A stretch of DNA of 64,000 nt from Penium margaritaceum. Its lineage: Eukaryota; Streptophyta; Zygnematophyceae; Desmidiales; Peniaceae. Below are positions 34,401-46,746 of this stretch, one piece after another. The stretch lies in contig SZWC01006825.1 of NCBI GenBank assembly GCA_023375785.1, forward strand, positions 67,330 to 131,329, read 5' to 3'. Made by a program: the position numbers and the translations under genes. The first letter of the stretch is position 1. Each line of letters starts with the position of its first letter. The notes beneath the pieces were generated by a model. That model was not told the DNA's origin, did not search any database, and saw nothing but the letters and a program-made list of their open reading frames with translations.

Positions 34401-36339
34401 GTTTCTGCATGACATGGAGCGTGCTCTTTGCAATGTGCTCAAAGCGTCTATGCCACAGCTCAGAGTCTCCTTCCTTGGTGACAGAGAACACGTTCTAAGT
34501 TGCCGTTGATGTGTTCTCCTGCGTTGGTGCCGAGACCACTGCGTCAACCGCACCTGCACAACCCTCGTCTTCCGAGCTCCCTGCCATGGTTGTCTGTAGC
34601 ACGTAAAGCCAGTTGACTCGTGGAACATGAGCTACAAGGTCTTTGTTGGTGTAGAGGACTTTGATTTCCTCATTCTTGATGATGACCGCCTTCTTCTGTG
34701 TGAACACCACCCTCATGTTGTTGTCTGTGATTTTTATAGGGACAGAAGGTTTGCTGCAAACAAGGGCATGTAGACCACGTCACGCAGGCGTAGATCCTTC
34801 TCCGCACCATTGAGGCTGATGCTCACCACCTTGTCTCCCACACCCTCTACGTTCATGATGCTGCCGTTTGCACATTTCGACAGTCGCTCAATGGGACCGA
34901 TGGAGACAAATCCAGCCTGGTCATTGCTGGAGTGATGGTTGGTGCCGGAGTCGAGCCCGAAGGCTCCTTTCCTGAGCAGTGCCGCTCCCTTTGCCGGAGG
35001 CGTGCTCTGAGCCATCATGTTGGTGGCCTCTTTCCCACTCTTTTTGCTTCCGTTGTTCCCACTGCTCCCGCCGTCTTCCTTCTTTGACGATCTGCACTCT
35101 CTTGCCCAGTGGCCAGATTTTCCGCAATTGCGGCAGTAGCCCTGTCGCTTGGGAGCCTTGCCGCCATTGTTGCCTCTTCCGCCACCGCTTCCGCTGTTGC
35201 TGGTTTGACTAGAGGCCGACCCTTTGCTCCCGCGGCCATTGTAGCGTGCGGCATAGGCTGAGAAGTTAGCCTCACTGCCGCTGCGACGCGTGGCCTCATT
35301 TTTCATGTACTCGAACACTGTCATATATGTCAGGGCATTTTCCTTCCAACCACCCATGACTATGACCATTGGGCTCCAGCTCCCCGGTAGCGCCATGAGG
35401 AGGATCATGGCCTACATCCCTTCGTCAAGGTCCCAATTCATTCAACGAGCCTTGCCAAGGAGTCCTTCAAACTCCTGTAAGAAATCAGGGATGGACTCTC
35501 CCTCATTCACCCGCATGCTAATCAGCCGTTGTAGGATGAATAATTTGTTCACGAGGGAGGTGGATTGGTGCACTCCCTTGAGCTTGTCAAAAGCCTCTGA
35601 AGCCAGTGTGCACCCCGCAATGATGGGAATGTACTTCTTGGCTATTGCGTTGCTTAGGAATGACATGACAATATCATTCTGATCCATCCATGCCTCATAC
35701 TCGGACGTACCCTCCGTGTGAACCTGCTCCCCTTCAGTAGCTTGATGAAGCTGCGCACTTTCATCTCCAGCTCAAACTACCATCTCCAAAGGGGGAAGTT
35801 AATCCCCTTGAAAAGGGGTATTACTCCCAAGGGTCCGAGACCTTGTGGCAGTGAGGTAGCACTCACGATTACTCCAGTGGTCTGCCCTGTGGCAGCCACT
35901 ATTGAGTTTGAGGACTGCCCTGCGGCAGCCCCCACGGCTCCTGATGGGTCAGCCATTTTTGCTGTCCTTTTTTGCTTTCTGCGTCTCTACTACGTTGTAG
36001 GCTGATGTAAGCTCATGTTTGCTACCAGTTTCACGGTGCATGTCCGTTGCTTACCCCTCCAGCCCATGATTACCCACAGATAGAGAAGACGATTCACACC
36101 GGCACACCCAGGGGCTTGCCTCCAAAGACAGAGCTTGTCCTCGTTGGGACCCAAGGGTCGTGCCTCCAAGGGCAGAGCTTGTCCTTGGTCCCTGTGTGCT
36201 GAGTGCAAAACCAGCTGTTGGAGCTGACGAAGTAGATGGAGCTGATGGAGCTGATGGAGCTGACGTGCGCACAAGGAGAGAGAGTACCAAAGTTGAGCAA
36301 AGTGTGACTTACAACTGGTCAGTGTGGGTCCATAACCCT

Positions 36340-37027
36340 TTTTCAACGGGCCTGAGGCAAACGGACTTAAAAACAGGGCTGACACAATAGCACCTGTTGT
36401 CCACTCCTAGCATCTGAGCTAGGAGAAGATATCACCCTGAGGATCACAGTTCCATGCTGAGCAACTCCTAGGCAATCACTTGCTAGCAATTGTGTCCACT
36501 TAACACTTGGTCATCTTCGCGCGAGGTGCTAGTCAAAGACTAACCCCTCGGGCTTTGACCGAAAGTGTCTTCTGTATACTATTCCTTAGTTGGACATCCC
36601 TTTGAGGAGCATCTAAGGCCAGATTGTATGTTTAGAATGAGGAATGAGCCTGGTACAAATAGTCCTAGGCCTTGCTTCTAAGTTGTGTGGGTAGTAGCAC
36701 TTTTGGGAGTGGCTACTCTACACCACCTCACCAGCTCGCCAATTGGCGCATCCACTGACCGCCAAGTGGTACATCCTCCCTATGCACGGAGAAATGTCTA
36801 GGAAACTTCCTCTCTACAAGAAGGTCAAAAAAGTCTTCACGCACACATCAGGGCTCGATCGTATGACCGGTTGTCCCTAAGTCCAACGTGCTACCCATTG
36901 CACTACATTGCTTGTTTCTCACTTGGACTTGCACCACAAACAAGGTTTGGAGGACTTACTCTGAGGGAGCAATGCATGCCCAAACTGTCTGCTAAGAAGT
37001 TGCAAAAGGTGCATAAAAGAACAACAC
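36340..37027 (-). repeat. 5' LTR of E6
   Basis: About 688 bp, in sense from TGTTGTTC at 37027. The following CTGAT is the right target duplication, after which LINE e resumes. It contains the second tRNA-like segment, 36851-36906. Confidence 0.9.
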
Positions 37028-37100
37028 TGATAGGATCTTTCTGTCGCACCCCGCTCTCCGACTGGAGCATGCATGGTTGGGACCCTCCCTGGTAGTATAG

Positions 37101-37369
37101 CCATATATGACCAATCACCTCACCCCTGAAACTGTGTATTGACAAGTGTATTGGGAAGTGAACATATCAGGGAACATGGACATCTAGCAAAAACTGGTAC
37201 GTAGCACATGTAATCCATTGAAAGTAACACCTTATATGAGGAAATTATGTTTGGGCTCTAGTGGAATGAATTGATGCTGGTGATTTCTAAGAAATCTTTG
37301 CATATAGGAATGCACTTTTTGATCCACCAATTGGTGAGTGTATGAATTTGGGTTGATTAACCATAACTC
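37101..37369. mobile_element. Unidentified 269-bp AT-rich insert with 7-bp target duplication
   Basis: In copy b the RT continues GGTAGTATAG-type sequence straight into AGGGTTGGTCGT. Here AT-rich DNA intervenes, flanked by AGTATAG at 37094-37100 and 37370-37376. It starts CCATATATGACC and ends TTAACCATAACTC. I see no clear terminal inverted repeat, poly-A tail or coding. It could be a degraded MITE or SINE. Confidence 0.6.
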
Positions 37370-37376
37370 AGTATAG

Positions 37377-37949
37377 CACCAAGGGCTGATCGTAAATGAG
37401 GGCCAGTGCTAGGAGCAGCCACACAAATCCCCTCGCCTGTGCCGCCTCAAAGATGGCTACTCGCATGAACAAGTTGTATGCATTCTTCGGGTTTATGTTC
37501 AGTAGCCCGCACAACGCCTCCTGGTCTAGCTGGTCCATGATGGTGTGGACCACCGTATTCCCCCCCCCCCGCCCCGACACTCCCATTGTCTGCTGCAGTG
37601 ATGCCAATGCCCTCTCCATCTCACTCCTCCCGGTACTCGCCATCCATCTCCATACAAGACGTGGAATTGTCTCTCCAACTGCAATCGGGCGCACACCACC
37701 ATCAGGCTTTGCTAGCGCAAGAAGCCTGCTCATTGCAAGGAAGCCTCGAGCTATAGGGTGGAGCTGTCCCCGGCATAGAGAGGGGGTCAGCAGCACCAAC
37801 AGCCTCATGAGCCGCTCATCTCCCACCACGACTTGCCGAAGATAGTCCAGCGTCAAACCTGATGGTCCTGACGCCGTGCCTCTACTGCTGTCCAACGAGG
37901 CCCTCTGCACCCCATCTGCACCTAAGAACCTGGCAGGGGTCCGTCTCAC
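37377..37949 (-). pseudogene. LINE e: RT fingers/palm segment
   Basis: The frame 37368-37949 reads TPARFLGADG, GPSGLTLDYLRQVVVGDERL (no stop here, unlike copy b), LALAKPDGGVRPIAVGETIP, RLVWRWMASTG, and NPKNAYNLFMRV, where the family probably has D.KNAYN for RT motif A. It is the cleanest view of the RT N-terminal half. The last few codons run into the foreign insert. Confidence 0.8.
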
Positions 37950-40900
37950 CGCCTCTGCTACCCATACTAGTGTCGGCCGCTCCTTTGCCGAGTGCTTCGC
38001 GTGCAGCTATGCAAAAAACTCCGGTCTAGGTGATGCTTATGAGATCCTGTCCAAGGCATCACATGCCTTGGACGCGTTCCCTCGATGGAACTTGGTCACC
38101 GCCCGCTGCAGTCGCGGCTCCCTCACCTCCTCCCTTCTCTGGAGTAGGCAACATGGTGGTGGTGGGTGGCCTGCTGGATGAGAATGTGCAACAGAATCTC
38201 TCTATAACTCCTCCCAATCTCCCTAGAAGAAAACGATGGCTAGTGATCTCACCCAGTCAGCATCTAAGCTGCATCGATGCTATGGACGCGTCTTGAGGAT
38301 GAGGCTCGGCATCGCCTGGAGTAGTAAAGGCCTTGCGGCATCAATTGGGTGGGATGTACACCTCACCAAGGGCATTGCCACCGCTCCTTGAACTGAATCC
38401 AACATACCTCCTGGGAACTGTGAGAAGACAAACAGTGGGAGCACCTCTATCCCATAGAGTCGGCCCCACTATAGCCCCTCTATCCACCACCACAACTACT
38501 CCAAGCGAAGGCCGCTACTCTCCTCCCCCCTCGTACCCTCTGCCACCTATTATTGTTGCTCGCCCACGTCTATGGCCCACTGTTCGCAACCTCTCCCTCC
38601 TCTTTGGACACCCCCTAGTACTACATCTGTCTGTCTCGTACCTCCTCTCACCCCGCTCGTGCCATCCTGTGCTCCCCCTCAGGTTCCTCTTGTCGAGGAT
38701 TTCATCGCCCCTCTTTCCTGCGGCTGGTCCCTGGTGGTCTCTCTGGCTGTCTATCCTGTCAAAGCTATGCCTCCCCCACCGATCCTCGGTCCTACAGCCT
38801 TCCGTTCTCATTGCTGCCCGCTGCCCGTGTCTGCCATCCAATCCTGCCTCATCTCTCAATCCCCTATACCACCCTCCGGACTCGCTGCTCCCTCCTCTCC
38901 CCTCCTCTCTGGTGGTTTCATGAAAAATAGCTCTCAAATGAATCATCCTGCCTCTGTGTCCATGCTCATCCTCTCGCTCCCCGTGGCCTTGATTCCACAG
39001 TCAGGGCCACGTCCCTCCCATGGCCCTGATGATGGCTGAATGCTCACCCGTGTCCATCCTCCACCACCTGACTACTCATCTCCTAACTGATCACCCTGTG
39101 GGGAGGACTCACCTTCTTGGCTTCGCTCCCTCTCGAGGTGAGTTCGCTCTCACTGGGCGTGTTTTCCTCACACTCGTTGTATCAGCTGTGCCTCTCTCTA
39201 TGCTAGGCAACGCTCCTCGATCCTCCACTGCTCAGCCTGCCATGCCTCCACCCCAAGGATCTACTCCGGGTCGGCCAGCCCTGCTCCAAGTCTCTGCCTT
39301 CTTGCCAATCACTCCTGGCATTCTCGGGCATCATCGCTCCCGTCTCCGCTCCTTCTGTCCCCCTCCCATGGTGGATCATCTATGTCCCTCCCTTTGCCGC
39401 TTCTTGGGCACTCCGCTTAACTCCTTGGAGCACCGACATCAAGTACGAGCTCCTATGTTGGTAGTCTCTGTGTCCACTCATCGAAACCTTACTCTTGGCG
39501 ATGAGCCTGTATCCCATCCATGGACACCATCACGACGAGCCCCATCATGGGGGCGTTGCTATGCTTTCTCCACCCTCTGCTCGCTTTGTGACATCCCCAC
39601 ATTTGCCTGCATCACCCATTGCCTATGCTGGCCTCTCTCCCTCCCCTCTGTCCGGTGGCAGATCCTTCCCCGACTGTGTCCCCCATGTGTGTCCACCCTC
39701 AGTGGGTGAAGCCCAGTGCTCTCTTCTCCCTGTCCCTCCTGTTGGATCTCTTTACTTTCCTTCTCTTTCTCCATCCCCTCTTCCTCACCCAGGGTCTGCC
39801 CCCACCCCCCATCCCGTCTCCCCCCACCGTTCCCATCTTCATCATTGCCCCTTGCACCTGATCCTCTTGCTCCGGCTGCACTCCCTCTACTCTCTTCTCT
39901 CCCCTCCATGCCATAGTCTCATGGGCTAGGGTCATCCTTGCTTGATTCCTCTCCCCCCTTCTCCCCCTCCTTGCCCCCGCTTCCCCCGGCCGAGAGCGGT
40001 GCATCTCCCCCTTCTCCTTTCCCCGTGGGTTTCATTGCTAGTCCCCTATCTGTGTCCCACTCCCCTTGTCAGCTCCTTGTTCTCGATCCCCTTGGCCATC
40101 TCCATGTCCTTTCACTGTGCTATGCCTTGTCCTTCCAATTGCATGACTCTGTCCTCCAAATTCCGTCTTATATAATTACCCCTCTCTGTTAGTGCCCACT
40201 TCACTGCCTGAGCCCTCGCAGGTTCCCCAAGTCCTCTTTGGTGTTGATCAATAACTCCAAGTGTTGCTCCGCACAGAGTCTCATATCCCCTCACAACCTC
40301 CCTTCCCACTCGCTCGTCCTCCCTCCGGTCGTGCTCTCTCCCCCTTTTCGGGGCTCCCACTACTGTTCACACCTCCCACATGGCCTCATGTAACTCTTGC
40401 ATGCGTGATTCTTACCTGCCTGCGCCACTTGGACCTGCTCCAGCTTCTGACAAAGGGCATCCGTCTGACCCAGGATGATGGTGAGGTGGCTGCCCATCAC
40501 CTCATCGTAACGGAGGAACAATACGCAGATCTTGTCCATGGTGTCCTCTTGCATCGCCCCGCATGCCAAGACCACCTCCTCCCATAGGGTTCGCACCATC
40601 TCCATCCATCCTCCTTTGTTGCGGCAACCCTCCTGTTGGGTTGCGTTTTTCAGTCTCCCTTTGTCTACTACCCTTCCACAAGTGTCAGCTACCGTTCCCT
40701 TCCTCCGGTCCTGGTCCGTCTCCTTCGGGCCCCTCCCAATACCCTCTCTGCCCTCTCACACAACCTGCATATTTGTTTCTTTTTCCCTGCTCACCTTCTT
40801 GCCTTTACCCTTTCATTTCCCACTCCCAAGTGGCTGCCATCCTTCCATGGTCCTCACCTCTCTGGCATGGTTCTGACACTCCCTAGTCTCGGCCTGTGCC

Positions 40901-42410
40901 TCGCTAGCTTGTATTCCTCCTTTCTGTCGCTTTTTCTCTATCCTCCGTGCTACTTCTTCTCCCTCTCCGTCCTCCTTGCCTTGTCTCCCTTGTGATACCT
41001 TTTTGCGGTCTGCCTCCATGCCCGTCGTGGGATCACATGCTCCCTCTCCACTCTCCTGTTGTGGCCCTCACCTCTCATCTGCATTTTTGGTGGGGCATGT
41101 TGTCATGCCTTATTGACTGCCCGACGTCTTACACTCTCCTGCTCCGTTACTCGGATCTCTGCCTGTTTCTTTTACCAGCTTTGTGCCTCTTTTACCGCAA
41201 ACTTGCATCTGTTGTGGGCTGGCTGTAGTGGTGGTTTCGGTTTTTCAACCCCCTTGAATTCAAACGTAGGGTATTCCACCATCAGGGTTGTGGGTGGTTG
41301 GAGAGGGGTTGATGTGCTCCAGACTTGTTTTTGGATGTTGTGGTGTAATATCGGAGCCGATGGGGCTGTTTTTGCTGAAGGAGGATGTTTGGGTGTTGCC
41401 ACGTACCCAGGGTATTCCACAAATACCCCCTTTGGGTATTTCACGAACCCCTCCCGGATGGGTGGTTTGGAAAATATCTGGGCCCCCTTTCGTGATGAGA
41501 GGATAATCCTCTTGCGAAACGAGAGGGGACCCCCTCCCTCCATGACTCACCAATGCTGGTGATTGACGGCCCCAAGGGGCCGCCTCCTAAGTCATCGATC
41601 CGCCAAATCACCCCGTCCTGTGCGCTCTCCCCCTCCCCAGTCGTCCACCGTTTGGTGGCTGGTGGTCGAGCCTCACTCCCGCCGGCCGCCCTCCGTTTCC
41701 ACCCCCGATGACCACCTCCCGCCCCTTCCCCCCTGATGGAGTGATTGGGGCTAGGAGCAGAGGGAGAGGCGGTGGCGGCAGACCCTCCACCCCTGCTACC
41801 TCTTCCGTGCCGTCTCCCAGTTGACACATGTGGGGCGGCAGCCCGTCATGGGTGCCATCCACGCCCCCTCTCCCGTGAGGCTCGCCGCCTTCCTTTTCTC
41901 CCTCTTTCTTCCCACTCCTACCACGTGGTAGGGAGGGAGTGGGTCTGTTTCCAAACTCTCGTCGAATGCTTTCGAACGGGCCAACACTCGCCTGGAATGG
42001 TGCACCATGGAGGCACAGCGGGCCGGCCATGGCTCAGCGGAAGTACTGACATCAGAAGTCCACCGGGCCTTCTTGCTGCTCACTCCTTGTGTGTGTCATG
42101 TGGTGGAGCTGGAGAAAGCCCATCGTGGAGCCCTCTCCAAGGGCTACCCACCGATACCCTCCACGCCTCAAACGTTGAACTATGTTGTCAAAGAGATGTG
42201 GGTGATTTGAGCAAGTCAATGACGTGGCGTGTGCAGCCGCTCATGCACGCCACGTGGCAAAACCCGGTTCGTCGGGACCGTGGAGGCTTGCTAATGTGAC
42301 AGGCCAAGTCTGACATAGCCCTGAGACCTGGGCAGTCCCCGACCACCCCCTTCGGAAGCCCCTTGAGAACCCCTTGTGATGCTGCCACCAGTGACTCCGT
42401 TACGCATGAA

Positions 42411-42433
42411 AGATAGATGGATAGGTGGATATG

Positions 42434-42494
<61 letters not shown>

Positions 42495-42647
42495 CGATAG
42501 ATACATACATACATACATACATACATACATACATACATACATACATACATACATACATACATACATACATACATACCTACATACATACATACATACATAC
42601 ATACATAGATACATAGGTAGATAGATAGATAGACAGATAGATGGATG

Positions 42648-42699
<52 letters not shown>

Positions 42700-42768
42700 C
42701 ATAGATAGATAGAGAGATAGATAGAAAAGATAGATAGATATATCGATAGATAGATACACTGATAGATC
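42411..42768. repeat. GATA/CATA microsatellite between LINE e 5' end and LINE f 3' end
   Basis: (GATA)n, then a switch to nearly pure (CATA)n at about 42502-42606, then (GATA)n again. Both borders match other LINE junctions. Minus-strand frames give YLSI and YVCM runs with no coding meaning. Confidence 0.95.
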
Positions 42769-42951
42769 AATATCATTCAATGGAACTTGGATTTAACATG
42801 TGACATGCAAGTTTTAGATCTCCACCATAGTGGAATCAGCAAAGAACACCAAAACCACCGGTAAAATGAGCACACAATTTACGGTCTAGAACATAGCCCT
42901 GAACTCGCACTCGTGATATTGACAAACTCATCGTATCCATCTACCCCCGCT

Positions 42952-43848
42952 TCACAAAACACTGGTCAACCACAGATGGTCCCTCATCCCTCCTATACAG
43001 CACTCTCCACGCCCTGGCAATGTCCTGGTCAAGAAAAGGGTCCACCAACCACTCCGCAGCACGCTCTCGCACCTGCTGCGCCTGTGCTTGATGAAGGGCC
43101 ACTGCCATGCGCTAGTTAAGAAGGGCACGCACTGGAACCGAAACCCCCGACCTCCTTGTCGGGCCAACCTCCACTCGGTCACCTCTGACGATGTCCGCAA
43201 TACCTTGCCGAGGCCTCGCGAGAAGGCCCCAAAGGTCTCCATCACAGGAAAGAAAAACTCCATATGATCACGCTCTACCTTGCGTCGCCATCGTCCATAC
43301 TTCCTCTCCTTTTTCCTCACCACATCCTCCAATGCCACTCCCGGCCGCTCCACGACCCCCTCCCCAGACTCGGCCGCTACGGGTCGCAACGAGCACATCC
43401 ATCACAAGTGTGTGACCTGTGGCTAGGTCAAAACATGTGATATCCGGATGCCCCTCTGGTAGCAAGCCGACGTGCTCGACAGTCACCCCATCCATCCCAC
43501 TCTCGCATACCACTAATGCCAACTCTCTCATTACTGCATCGTGGACCGCCTCGTACACCCTCCCTGGACACATTTGAGGGCATTCTGCGGTGCGCATGGG
43601 TGTATAGGGCTTCCCTCTACACATGTACACCCTGGCATATGGTGCAAGTGTGCAATGGGGAGCCCAAGGCAAAACCTGCACGCTACTCTCATGTCTTCTA
43701 GTGCCATGTACAGCCGGTCGGTGACAAACCTGGGATGTGCCGGCCGCTGTGCTCTTCTTGTACCACCGTGAGTCACTGCAACTGTGGGAGTGCCTCCTCT
43801 CCTCCCAATTCTGCTACCACCATCGATTGGAGCTCCCCAAGCTGCCAC
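42952..43848 (-). pseudogene. LINE f: RLE-like endonuclease region and C-terminus
   Basis: The frame 43268-43681 holds the clearest nuclease motif: HPDITCFDLATGHTLVMDV, with Pro79-Asp80 and Asp95 of that frame (Asp80 codon at 43442-43444). Upstream in another frame is CRFCLGLPIAHLHH...CTC...HPC. Downstream are KKERKYGRWRRKVERDHME and VMETFGAFSRGLGKVLR. Restriction-like nucleases of R2-type LINEs have this PD...D pattern followed by a Lys/Tyr-containing helix. Copies c and d have Leu for Pro; copy h has Asn for Asp. In the cell it would nick the target to prime cDNA synthesis. Confidence 0.65.
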
Positions 43849-44099
43849 TCATAGACGGTGTCAGAGAAGTCCTGGAAGAGGCGCTTGGGGCTCCCCTGCT
43901 TGCACTCTGCCAGTTGTGGGACCTTTGCTTTTACTACATGTAGGGATCCTTGCAGCGCACTCTCTCATAGCTCTGCAAACGTCCCCCTTGTCCATGGTCT
44001 CTGTCCTCCTCCCTCGCCCTCTCTGTTGTCCTCGTGGCCTTGTGGGTGGAGGAGACGTTTCACCGCGCGCCAAGACTAAAGGTGACTACATACAAACAA

Positions 44100-45577
44100 A
44101 AGGAGTACGAGGTCCCCCACACTAGTTAAGCCGAGCCCACCCAGCCGAATTGGGAGCCGTGCCTGCTGCTCAGCGTGGGCCTTTACCCGTTGCTCTCTGA
44201 TACCCTACACCTTGTCTAGGCCCACCAGCCAACGGATGCAATCCCCCACCTTCTCGTCAAATCGCTGCAGCGGGCTGGTCCACCACTCTGATGGGGGTGT
44301 CAAGAGCCTGAGGTGCTGAAGCCTGCAAGTGGCTCACTCCCTCAAGATGCTGACCACAATCTGGGCGTCTGGCATGTTGACGAGCGTCTCCAATTTCTCC
44401 TCCACCTCGTGTACTGCTAAGTCAAGCCGCTCTCAAGAGAACTCCTCTATCTTGATCGGACTCTCCAGATTCACCATCCCCTCTGTCACTTGTGGGACCC
44501 CTGTAATGCTCCCCGGCGCATGGCCCATCCCCGCCTGTAAGTACAGCTGGCATCTGCGAGGCTGGACCTCCATCCCCACTGCAGCCAATCCACCTTGCAG
44601 CACTGTGAACACTGACTCCAGCTCCTACACTGGGTCTAGCAGGTATGTTTCGTCCAAGTGCGCGAGCACCCTACCCATCTCTCCCATCGTTGCCTGTGCT
44701 GCCTCCAGTGCATCGTACTGCTGCAAAGCATAGAGGAAGGGGCTGATAGGATCCCCCTAAAGCACCCCCTCTCCGACTTGAGCACGCATAGTTGGGACCC
44801 TCCTTGATAGTATAGCTCCAAGGGTTGATCGTAAAAGAGGGCTAGTGCTGGGAGCAATCACTTGAGTCCCCTCGACCACACCACCTTGAAGATGACTGCT
44901 TGCTCAACCAAGTTGTATGCGTTCTTCGCGTCGATACTCATTAGCCCCCACTCTGCTTGCAGATCAAGCTGCTCCATGCTGGCATGGACCACTGTGTCCC
45001 CCCCTAATGAAACTCCCACCGCATGTTACAACGGCGCCAATGCTCTCTTCATCTCGCTCCTCACTATACTAACCATCCATCTCCATAACAAGCATGGAAT
45101 CACCTCTCCCACTGTGATCGGACGTTGCCTACCATCAGGCTTTGCTAGCGGGATGGGCCTACTTGTTACAAGAAAGCCCCGAGCTGTGGGGTGGAGCCTT
45201 CCTTGACATAGAGAGCAAAGTAGCTATGCCAACAACCTCGTGATCCGCTCATATCTCACCAGGATCTACCAAAGATGGTCCAACGTTAGGCCCGACCCTG
45301 CCACCATGCCTCTGCTGCTGTCAAGTAGGACCCTCCGTACTCCATCTCCATCAAGGAACCTCGTAGGGGCCCGCCTTGCCGCCTCTGCTACCCATGTTGG
45401 TGGCGGCCGCTCCTTTGCCGGGTGCTTCGCCTGTAGCTGCGCCACTACCTCTCGTCTGGGCGATGCCAACGAGGTACTGTCCGAGGCATCACATTCCTTT
45501 GACATGTTTCTTTGGTGGAACTTGGTCATGGCCCTCTGTAGTCGTTGTTCCCTCATCTCCTCCTCTTTGTGATGCAA
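44100..45577 (-). pseudogene. LINE f: reverse transcriptase region
   Basis: The N-terminal part (45266-45577) has QLQAKHPAKERPPPTWVAEA and ends SGLTLDHLW. The fingers, palm and thumb follow down to about 44100 in several frames. The active site near 44660 reads LDET in place of LDDT, so catalysis should be lost. GMEVQPRKC-like sequence survives near 44560. Confidence 0.75.
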
Positions 45578-45694
45578 GTGTCATGGTGGTGGTGCACGAC
45601 CTGCCGGCTGAGCATGCGCAACGGCCCCTCTCCATAACTCCTCCTACTATCCGTGGAGGAACCGGGTCGCTAGTGATCTCACCCAATCAGCATC

Positions 45695-45731
45695 TGAGCA
45701 GCCCTCATGCCTTGGGCATGAGGGCTGCTCA
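45695..45731. repeat. Perfect 17-bp hairpin (3-base loop) in LINE f
   Basis: Arms TGAGCAGCCCTCATGCC (45695-45711) and its exact complement (45715-45731), loop TTG. Copies b (near 9354) and e (near 38270) have no palindrome here, so the hairpin is specific to copy f, as expected from template switching. Confidence 0.9.
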
Positions 45732-46746
45732 GAGGATGAGGCTCAGTATTGCCTGGAGTAGCAGGGATCCTGCAGCATCCATGGGGTGGGATGTGCACCT
45801 CACCAAGGGGACTGCCACGGCTATCTGAACTGCATCCAACGCGTTTGCTGGGACTTGTGAGTAGATAAAGGGGAGGAGTACCTTTTTCCCATATAGTCGG
45901 CCCCACTCCAGTCCCTCTGGCCACCGCCACAACCGCTCCCACCGCTGGCCACCGCTCCGCTCCCCACTTGTGTCAGCCCCCGGCCGTTGCTGCTGCTCGC
46001 CTTTGCTTGTGGTGCCTTGGTTATTGTCTCCCCTACCTCTCTGAGCACCCCCTAATATTGTATCTGACTATCTCGGACCTCCCCTTCTAATGGTTGTACC
46101 TTCCCAATCTTCCCCCCAAGGTCCTCTTGTCGCACCTATCGCCACTCCTCTCACCCGAGGCTGGTCTCTGGTGGTCTCCCTTGCCAACTATCCGGCCACT
46201 GCTGCACGTCCACCCCCAATCCCCGGTCCAACAACCTTGTGCCGTCGTCGGTATCTCATGTCCCTCTCTGCCGTCAGACCCACCCACGCCTCTCGGTCTT
46301 GCCTGTGGTCCTCCGGTCCCACTGCTCCCCTCTCTCCCCTCCTCTCTGGTGGTGTCTGAGGGAACAACTCTCGGAGAAACCGTCCTGCCTCTAGGTCTGC
46401 ATCCTCTCCCGCATTCCCCTGAATCCGGGATCCATGATCATGATCAAGCCCCTCCCTTGGTCTCCTTGGAGACTCCTTGTCTCCCAGTGGATGTCCTTCT
46501 CCACTTGCTCCGCCACTGGGCTGCTCCCCTCGCAGCCGATCTCCCAAGAAGGAGAACTGACCTGGCTGCGCTCCCTCTCGCCGTGCGCTCGCTCCCACGG
46601 GACATGCTGTCCTTGCACTCGCCATAACTGGTACGCCTCTTACTGTACCGCCTGTCTCTCCTGAATCCTTTGCTACTCTGCCTGCCAAACCTTCACTCCA
46701 AGGATTTGCTCTGGGTCCACCAGGCATGATCCTAGTGCCTGTCCCC

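Larger units (their letters stand above)
30795..37027 (-). mobile_element. E6: two-LTR Ty1-copia element, broken
   Basis: LTRs of about 685-688 bp flank 4.86 kb, with target duplication CTGAT at 30790-30794 and 37028-37032 in LINE e. Minus-strand parts: gag around 34920-35690 with knuckle CRNCGKSGHWAREC, GAG-pre-integrase around 34240-34720, integrase around 33650-34200, a Ser/Glu-rich connector around 33050-33550, reverse transcriptase around 32090-33000 (YLDDLIMCSS), RNase H around 31600-31960. Structurally complete but broken, with about ten or more breaks. The LTRs differ at roughly one site in eight, so it is older than E2 and E8. In sense the LTR starts TGTTGTTC; the other terminus is uncertain by a few bases and lacks a clear CA. 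Confidence 0.9.
37033..42410 (-). mobile_element. LINE copy e, 5' part
   Basis: Runs from the RT palm (near 37033, GVRQKDPIS-like) through RT fingers, finger region and N-terminal region to the family 5' end at 42410, which abuts GATA. In the finger near 39500-39530 the second Cys is Tyr (CPWMGYRL). It contains a 269-bp foreign insert (37101-37369). Its leader has CCACGTGG at 41931-41938 and 42250-42257. Frames are interrupted in many places. With the part at 30114 it makes most of a full-length copy. Confidence 0.85.
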
